From: Candidatus Aquidulcis sp.
GTDB lineage: Bacteria > Chloroflexota > Anaerolineae > Anaerolineales > E44-bin32
Length of the DNA stretch: 9,093 bases
Reading direction: 5' to 3'
Assembly (NCBI GenBank): GCA_020723365.1
Contig: DYJB01000003.1
Coordinates: forward strand, 35,581 to 44,673
The notes under the pieces: model-generated
The model's input: the letters and a program-made list of their open reading frames with translations, nothing else
Database searches by the model: none
What the model was told of the DNA's origin: nothing
Shown here: positions 6,729 to 9,093 of the stretch, one piece after another
Numbering within the stretch: position 1 is the first letter of the stretch
Layout of the letters: the number at the start of each line of letters is the position of its first letter
Position numbers and translations under genes: made by a program

Positions 6729-6745
6729 CCCCCATGTTGCGGGGG
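6724..6745 (-). terminator. Rho-independent terminator spanning the island/tRNA junction
   Basis: After the ATPase stop codon at 6770 the minus strand has CCCCC, a seven-base loop GCAACAT, GGGGG, then C and TTTT. The stem is short (5 GC pairs) but the layout is that of an intrinsic terminator 25 bases past the stop. The TTTT run is the tRNA-Lys anticodon loop, so the terminator is formed across the recombination boundary. Activity is inferred. Confidence 0.5.
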
Positions 6746-6769
6746 TTGACAGGAGATGAGCGGATCCGG

Positions 6770-9093
6770 TTAGGAGATCTGCTCAAGGGCAGGAGGGGCG
6801 TCGCTCTTGGCAAGCAGATTCCAGTGGACTTTGTCGCATGAGCACCTGAGATCTGAGTCTTGGTGGTCAACCTCAGTGACTCTCTGGAGGCCGCCGCAAC
6901 TTGTGCAGACGAACTGGAGCTGCAGGTCGCGCATGGCTTCGACAATCGGCCTCATGTCGCTAGGTGTCGAGTTCACCCATTGGTCGTAGTGGAGGGTCTT
7001 GTTCACAACCCACTGCTCTGCATTTGTGCGGGCATAGATGGTGGTGAATACGCTCCTGAGTTCGGTGAGGCGCTCGACGACATCGTTCTGGCCCCAGGAG
7101 AGGGCGGCCTTCTTGGCCTTGTCGAGAAGTCTCAAGTATCTGCCTGCTGCTGCAGGAAGGAAGTCCCCGAGTTCGTAGGCACGGGAGAGCCTGTAGGGAA
7201 GGCTGGCATGGAGGTCGTCACATGCAAAGGCAAAGAACTCCTCAAGCCCTCGCCTCAAAGCGGCCGCTGCTCCTGCAACGTCATTGGATGCAAGTTGCTC
7301 GGCCATCCGGGCCCACATCTCTGCCTCGTAGTTGACCTGAGGGCCGGTGTCGATGCTCCAGTTGAAGAACTCGATTGATCCCTTGCGGTCTACTATCCCG
7401 GCGGCGCGCAGTTGAGTGGCCCAGCTCCTGTCGTGAGTAGTAATCAGGAACTGCCTGTTCGGGAACTCGGTTGCCAGGAGTTCGCACAATCGTCGGCGAT
7501 GGTCGGCGTCCACGGACATGATGACATCGTCCAGGACTACGAGGTCCATGAGGCCGCCCGTCAAGTGCTCCGCAAGAGCGAGGAAGAGGCAAACGCCCAT
7601 GCTGTCTTGGTGCCCTTCGCTATGCAGTGCATGGGGTGGGCTCGGTCCACGCCCGTGGAAGTCCACTTGGATCCGGAGAGCCGCGCCATCGGGGGTGATT
7701 TGTGCGGAGAAGCAGGCCTCGTCAGGGGCGTGGAGCCGCTGATAGAGGTGCACGAACCTGTCGCAAATCGTGTTGTACAGGCCCTCAAGGATTTGGTCGC
7801 GCGATTTGAGGAACGCGTCGAGGAGCAATGAGGCGCGTAAGTGAGAGAGACGTGCCTGTTCCTCGGCGTCGATAGCCTTCTCAATGGCGTCGAGGCGCAC
7901 CTCAAGTTGTGTGAGGAGATCCCACGCGTTCTGCTCGGCAGTGCTGACGGGGTATCTCTGGGCGGCGGACTTGGAGAGCCACTCAAGGCTCTCAAGGACA
8001 TGAGGAGCGGCGAGCAGATGCTGAATCTGATCGGCCGCAACTCCGACTTGGGGGTAGTCGCGCAGTGGTTCGGCAAGCGCGGTGGAAAGTGAATCGAGGC
8101 GCGAAAGCCATGACTGCAACTCTTGTGTAACGTCCTTGGCTGCAAGCGCTTGGGCTGCGGCAATGGGACGCGGCAGGAGTCCTCGGAGCCTGTCGGCAAG
8201 ATCTGCGATGTCCCTCGCGGAAGTTGTGACCCGAGTCGCATACTGCGCGGCCTTTTCCGCGGTGGCGAGCCTCGCCTGGAGATGCGCGATGAGCTTCCCG
8301 GCGGGCCATTCCGTACCGCAAAGAGGGCAACGCCCTGTCTCGTCCAAGAGGGCGATTCCCCTCTTGAGGAGTTCGTGATGTGAGAGATCGTGGGCGAGGG
8401 CGCGGTCTGCTCTGACTTCTTGGAGAGTCGCTCTCAGTGCCGCGTCTGCTGTTGCGAGTCTCTTCTCGTTGGTCGCCGAGAGAAGGTCCGAGATGGCGCG
8501 GATATCCCTGTCTAGGAGCGTGACATTCACGCCCTGGTCTGTTGATATGACGGTGGGGGGCCTGATGTCGGATTTGAGCCTTGCGGACGACAGAGCCGCC
8601 AGTCTCTCTCCGCCCAGAAGAGCCCTGTTCTGATTCGCGAGCTCCAAGACCGTAGCGGCGTCGAACGTGGCGAGCTGGAGTGGCCCGACAAGCTCAGAGC
8701 AGGCCTGCTTGTGGGTGGATGTTGCGGCGGCGAGGTCTCGGGCGAGGTCATTGTCAGCCCTAACCAAGGCTTGCCTGATGTCCTCAATGTCCTTCAGGTT
8801 TAGGAGCTCTTGTATCTGCTCTGCCCGGGTGCCGGCCTCCGCCCATATGTACTTGAGGATTTCGCGACGGCTCAACACATGTTGCCCCCGGCGGGCAAGG
8901 GCGAGGATTGGCTCAATACTGGCCGCATAGGCTTCGTCGCATACGAGCGTGCCGGGGTCTGCGAGACAACGAGAGAGCGTGAGGGATCCCGGCACACCCG
9001 GCACACTGAATGTCCCGGTTACGACGGCTTCTTCCTGTGTGTGGTCGACGTGGGGAGCATGCTGGGCCAGGATTAGTTCCCCTGCTCCGCGTC
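6770..9093 (-). CDS. SMC/Rad50-like ATPase, 5' end outside the window
   Basis: The frame is open to the right edge: 773 residues are in view (numbered here from the edge) and the N-terminus with Walker A is missing. A GTG at 9004 is not the real start, because the residues before it (ELILAQHAPHVDH...EEAVVTGTF) continue the pattern of an ABC-type head. Next comes LSRREILKYIWAEAGTRAEQ (74-93), typical of Rad50/RecF-like ATPases at the start of the coiled coil. A helical arm holds CPLCGTEW (Cys255, Cys258), like a Rad50 zinc hook, followed by the returning arm. The C-terminal head has HSEGHQDSMG (signature, about 490), DLVVLDDVIMSVD (Walker B/D-loop, about 516-528; DD as in RecF) and FLITTHDRSWA (H-loop, about 548-558). 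A further 210 residues end in a CxxC...CxC zinc-ribbon-like module (Cys729, 732, 750, 752). Probably a DNA-binding ATPase of repair or anti-phage defence; no named system can be assigned. Its GC is lower than the chromosome's. Confidence 0.85.
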   Translation of the reverse strand, partial: RGAGELILAQHAPHVDHTQEEAVVTGTFSVPGVPGSLTLSRCLADPGTLVCDEAYAASIEPILALARRGQHVLSRREILKYIWAEAGTRAEQIQELLNLKDIEDIRQALVRADNDLARDLAAATSTHKQACSELVGPLQLATFDAATVLELANQNRALLGGERLAALSSARLKSDIRPPTVISTDQGVNVTLLDRDIRAISDLLSATNEKRLATADAALRATLQEVRADRALAHDLSHHELLKRGIALLDETGRCPLCGTEWPAGKLIAHLQARLATAEKAAQYATRVTTSARDIADLADRLRGLLPRPIAAAQALAAKDVTQELQSWLSRLDSLSTALAEPLRDYPQVGVAADQIQHLLAAPHVLESLEWLSKSAAQRYPVSTAEQNAWDLLTQLEVRLDAIEKAIDAEEQARLSHLRASLLLDAFLKSRDQILEGLYNTICDRFVHLYQRLHAPDEACFSAQITPDGAALRIQVDFHGRGPSPPHALHSEGHQDSMGVCLFLALAEHLTGGLMDLVVLDDVIMSVDADHRRRLCELLATEFPNRQFLITTHDRSWATQLRAAGIVDRKGSIEFFNWSIDTGPQVNYEAEMWARMAEQLASNDVAGAAAALRRGLEEFFAFACDDLHASLPYRLSRAYELGDFLPAAAGRYLRLLDKAKKAALSWGQNDVVERLTELRSVFTTIYARTNAEQWVVNKTLHYDQWVNSTPSDMRPIVEAMRDLQLQFVCTSCGGLQRVTEVDHQDSDLRCSCDKVHWNLLAKSDAPPALEQIS

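Noticed and set aside
6687..6770. A complete tRNA gene, or a tRNA with a group I intron
   Set aside because: No D arm or 5' acceptor strand is present next to the 3' half, and the adjacent sequence encodes the end of the ATPase rather than a structured intron.
7281..8241. Several 80-230-residue frames on both strands inside the ATPase gene
   Set aside because: All lie opposite or out of frame with the ATPase, whose signature, Walker B and H-loop motifs prove the coding frame.

Overview
The window is bacterial and GC-rich. By hand count of sampled lines it is roughly 67-75% GC in the left two thirds and about 53-67%, mostly near 60%, right of position 6730. Every gene I can support is on the minus strand, so transcription runs from right to left. 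The organism cannot be named from this alone. A proline/threonine-rich linker in a FGE-fold lipoprotein, together with GC-rich Mrp and nitroreductase genes, recalls Chloroflexota (Anaerolineae-like) genomes; that is a low-confidence impression.

Layout from right to left. (1) 6770-9093: a large SMC/Rad50-like ATPase gene that enters the window already open. It has a zinc-hook-like CxxC, an ABC signature, Walker B, an H-loop and a C-terminal zinc-ribbon-like module. (2) 6687-6728: the 3' half of a tRNA-Lys(UUU) gene whose 5' half is missing. This is the residue expected when an integrase inserts an element into a tRNA gene, so the ATPase gene is probably the last gene of a genomic island. A hairpin lies on the island side of the junction, and its T-run is the tRNA anticodon loop. 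(3) 5134-6535: a nitroreductase, then a DUF4442 hotdog-fold protein, then (4085-5137) a lipoprotein with a formylglycine-generating-enzyme fold. The last two overlap by ATGA. (4) 3678-4084: a 407-base stretch without a gene. (5) 1-3677: mrpA, mrpB, mrpC and the first 188 codons of mrpD, a tightly packed Mrp-type Na+/H+ antiporter operon that runs off the left edge, where mrpE, mrpF and mrpG would be expected.

The Mrp subunits form one membrane complex that exports Na+ in exchange for H+ and serves pH and sodium homeostasis. The nitroreductase, DUF4442 and FGE-fold genes share a strand and partly overlap, but no common pathway can be read from the sequence. The most interesting part is the right end: a probable integration boundary next to an unusual SMC-like ATPase. 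Such genes occur in DNA repair and in anti-phage islands, but its partners and N-terminus lie outside the window, so no named system can be assigned.
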